Positions 62,259-64,000 of a stretch of 64,000 nucleotides of DNA are shown in pieces (position 1 is the stretch's first letter; each line of letters opens with the position of its first letter). The stretch comes from Cellulomonas cellasea. Its GTDB lineage: Bacteria > Actinomycetota > Actinomycetes > Actinomycetales > Cellulomonadaceae. Below the pieces are notes generated by a model. It saw nothing but the letters and a program-made list of their open reading frames with translations, did no database searches and had not been told where the DNA came from. The stretch lies in the NCBI RefSeq assembly GCF_006538745.1, contig NZ_BJLR01000013.1, positions 1 through 64,000 on the forward strand, in the 5' to 3' direction. Both the position numbers and the translations under genes were made by a program.

Positions 62259-62965
62259 TCAAGCCGCGTGCCCAGCTTGGAACCGTTTCTCGTACTCGAC
62301 GGGTCTCAGGCGTCCGAGGCGGACCTCGCGGCGTCCGCGGTGGCGAGTCTGCTCGATCGAGGTGACGACCGCGAGCGGCAGGCCCTGGCGGTGGCGGGAC
62401 CTGCGGTCGGAGTGACCCACGGTCCCGCCGCCTGCCGTAATGCCTCGAGCGCTCGCCCGTCGGCGATGAACCGGCAGCCGAACTCCGGGTCGTCGTGATG
62501 GACGCGATCGCGGCGTTGATCAGGTGCGCGTCGTCCCAGTCCCGGTCGGTCACGGGGTGTGCACGCCACGCGTAACACGGCTGGTTGGAGAACCCGAAGA
62601 CCCGCCAGGTGCCTCCGACGGGAATCCCGTCGGAGGCAAGCGCTCCGACCAGCGGGTAGATCTTCCTTGGGAGGACGTCCCGGGGGCGTGGACCGTCACC
62701 CGGCGCGGGATCTCGTTCTCTTGGTCGACCTGCTCAACCTGCTTGAGCCGGCGACGCAGCTCGCGACCTCGTCGTGATCGCGGGGCGCTGGGTCGGGCCC
62801 GTGGCTCCCCGAGCCCGAGCGTCGTCGTGGGCGGGGATCGCCAACCCCCTCACCAGGCAGGACTTGGGGATTCGGAAGCTGGGGGCGACCTGCGCCCGGG
62901 ACCGCTCGCCGCGGCGACCGCGATCACGTCACGCCGGAACCCCGGTGGGTATGCGACTGGCACGA
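62259..62965 (-). mobile_element. Decayed IS3-family insertion sequence
   Basis: Pieces of both IS3 genes appear in three minus-strand frames. OrfA: VAYPPGFRRDVIAVAA (about 62915-62963) and RRRLKQVEQVDQENEI (about 62709-62755). OrfB: RKIYPLVGALASDGIPVGGT, then WRVFGFSNQPCYAWRAHPVT, DRDWDDAHLINAAI, then in another frame DDPEFGCRFIAD (about 62459). A C-terminal piece RREVRLGRLRPVEYEKRF ends at TGA 62259. The middle, with the DDE catalytic core, is deleted. Transposition is not possible. The flanks 62066-62258 and 62966-63161 hold no recognisable gene. Confidence 0.8.
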
Positions 62966-63161
62966 TCCTGATCGTTCCAGCGAGGACCACGTCCCCGCTG
63001 GCCAGGAGTCAACCGGACCAGAGGCGGCCCGTCCTCTGGCGTGCCGAGACGAGCGCAGGCTCCGGGTGAAATTCGCGCATCGTCACCATCTGCTTGTGGC
63101 TTGAGCTCGGTCCGTCTCGGTGCCCCCGCTAGCCTGGCGAGAAATAGGTAGCCTGCCGACA

Positions 63162-64000
63162 GTGGCAGGCAGTCACGGAGGTCTGCCGAAGGTGTGGGGT
63201 ACGCCGGATCTTGAGTTGCAGGAGCAGGTGCGAGAGCGACAGCGAATCACGATCGCGAACTACACCAACGACCCTGACCTCCTCGAGGAACACGTGGGCA
63301 TGGAGGACAACTTCCAGGCGGGTGGCTACGGCGAACGCCAGATCGAGGAGCTCCTTCAGAACGCCATCGATCGACTTGTCGAGCCCGGACGTGTCGAGTT
63401 CCGGCTGGCTAACAGCACGCTGTACTGCGCAAACGAGGGCGAGCCTTTCGCGGCCGCAGGAGTCCGGGCCGTCACGGGCGCGTTCCTCAGTCCGAAAAGA
63501 GACGAGCAGATCGGCCGGTTTGGCCTCGGATTCAAGTCGGTACTCGGCGTTACAGACCACCCCCAGATCCTCAGCCGGACCGTCTCCTTTGGATTCAACG
63601 AGCCGGAGGCTGCGGAACTGTTCTCTGACCTGCCCTACCGTCCCGCGCGGGTTCCGACGCTGCGTGTGCCGAGCGTCATCGACGCCCGAGCGTCCGCCGC
63701 AGAGGACCCCAATGTGGCCGAGATGATGGAGTGGGCGACGACGATCGTTCGGCTTCCTCTTGTGCGCGGCGGGGTCCGACTGCGCGAGCGGCTCAAGGGC
63801 TTCGACTACCGGTACCTACTCTTCCCGGACCGGCTCAACCAAGTCGTGATCTCGCTCGGGGAGCGCGGAGAGGTCGTCTCTCGGTCGTACCGAAAGACCG
63901 TGGACCTCGACGCCGGGTTAGTCACGCTCAATACCCCCGATGGGGACGATGGAGTGTGGCGAGTGCTCCACCGCGAACATGACATCTCGCGGGGGGTCAA
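63162..64000 (+). CDS. Sacsin/Hsp90-like ATPase-domain protein, 3' part beyond window
   Basis: At least 279 codons, open to the right edge. GHKL-type nucleotide-binding motifs: YGERQIEELLQNAIDRLVE (N box), FRLANSTLYCANEGEPFAAA (the DxGxG-like part, here ANEGEPF) and KRDEQIGRFGLGFKSVLGVT. GTG 63162 is used: it follows a TAGGTA -10-like sequence and may be leaderless. GTG 63192 with GGAGG is the alternative. Such large sacsin-N proteins often occur in defence islands beside R-M genes. Its role here is inferred. Confidence 0.75.
   Translation, partial: MAGSHGGLPKVWGTPDLELQEQVRERQRITIANYTNDPDLLEEHVGMEDNFQAGGYGERQIEELLQNAIDRLVEPGRVEFRLANSTLYCANEGEPFAAAGVRAVTGAFLSPKRDEQIGRFGLGFKSVLGVTDHPQILSRTVSFGFNEPEAAELFSDLPYRPARVPTLRVPSVIDARASAAEDPNVAEMMEWATTIVRLPLVRGGVRLRERLKGFDYRYLLFPDRLNQVVISLGERGEVVSRSYRKTVDLDAGLVTLNTPDGDDGVWRVLHREHDISRGV

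Overview
The window is very GC-rich DNA (strong G/C preference at third codon positions, short intergenic gaps, many GTG starts and 4-base ATGA/GTGA gene overlaps), as in a high-GC actinobacterium. A secreted GH9 cellulase with a C-terminal CBM2, a secreted PL1 pectate lyase, a GH51/GH43 arabinofuranosidase operon and LacI-type operator sequences point to a plant-polysaccharide degrader such as Cellulomonas or a close relative. This is an inference from gene content; no rRNA or tRNA gene was seen to confirm it.

Layout. 1-5.7 kb: the end of a repeat-containing secreted protein, a WYL regulator divergent from an alpha/beta hydrolase, an SDR divergent from a LysR regulator with a visible tandem operator, and a GNAT enzyme divergent from a second LysR regulator. 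5.9-11.4 kb: a two-component system divergent from a four-gene lipoprotein/adaptor/ABC exporter operon. 11.5-20.9 kb: a frameshifted secreted protein, a zinc-ribbon membrane protein, a cytochrome P450, an ArsR/SRPBCC pair, a UvsE-type nuclease and an overlapping MazG-like/PIN pair. 21-28 kb: a pair of fused ABC exporter half-transporters, zinc-ribbon/TerB-like and tryptophan-rich membrane proteins, and a SpoU-type methyltransferase. 28-33.5 kb: pectate lyase with an elaborate upstream regulatory region, an M1 metallopeptidase with an inserted domain, and a secreted repeat protein. 33.7-40.6 kb: a tctCBA-uspA operon, a DUF418-type membrane protein, a DinB-like protein and a GNAT enzyme. 40.8-46.6 kb: a five-gene arabino-oligosaccharide operon (GH51, binding protein, two permeases, GH43) behind a LacI-type operator. 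46.7-50.3 kb: a nonsense-interrupted small gene, an EcsC-family protein, a pentapeptide protein and a coupled zinc-ribbon/membrane pair. 50.5-53.4 kb: the GH9 cellulase with a strong terminator. 53.5-58.9 kb: VanZ-like, Clp-N-like, small secreted and membrane proteins, then a VanS/VanR-like two-component system with a translationally coupled small ORF between the two genes, divergent from a VanY-type carboxypeptidase.

The last 5 kb (about 59-64 kb) looks like an acquired defence island. It has less extreme base composition, a fragment of a chorismate-utilising enzyme, a cytosine-5 methyltransferase, a NaeI-family restriction endonuclease, a Vsr mismatch endonuclease, a decayed IS3-family element, and the start of a sacsin/Hsp90-like ATPase that runs off the right edge.

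The features most worth a second look are: the small ORF and repeated segments between the regulator and kinase at 57 kb; the twin dyad repeats 40 bp apart and the LacI-like half-sites upstream of the pectate lyase; the zinc-ribbon/coiled-coil membrane pair at 49-50.3 kb; the M1 peptidase with an immune-inhibitor-like insertion; and the restriction island with its truncated ATPase. Coordinates come from reading the sequence by eye, and all family assignments come from motif recognition without database searches.
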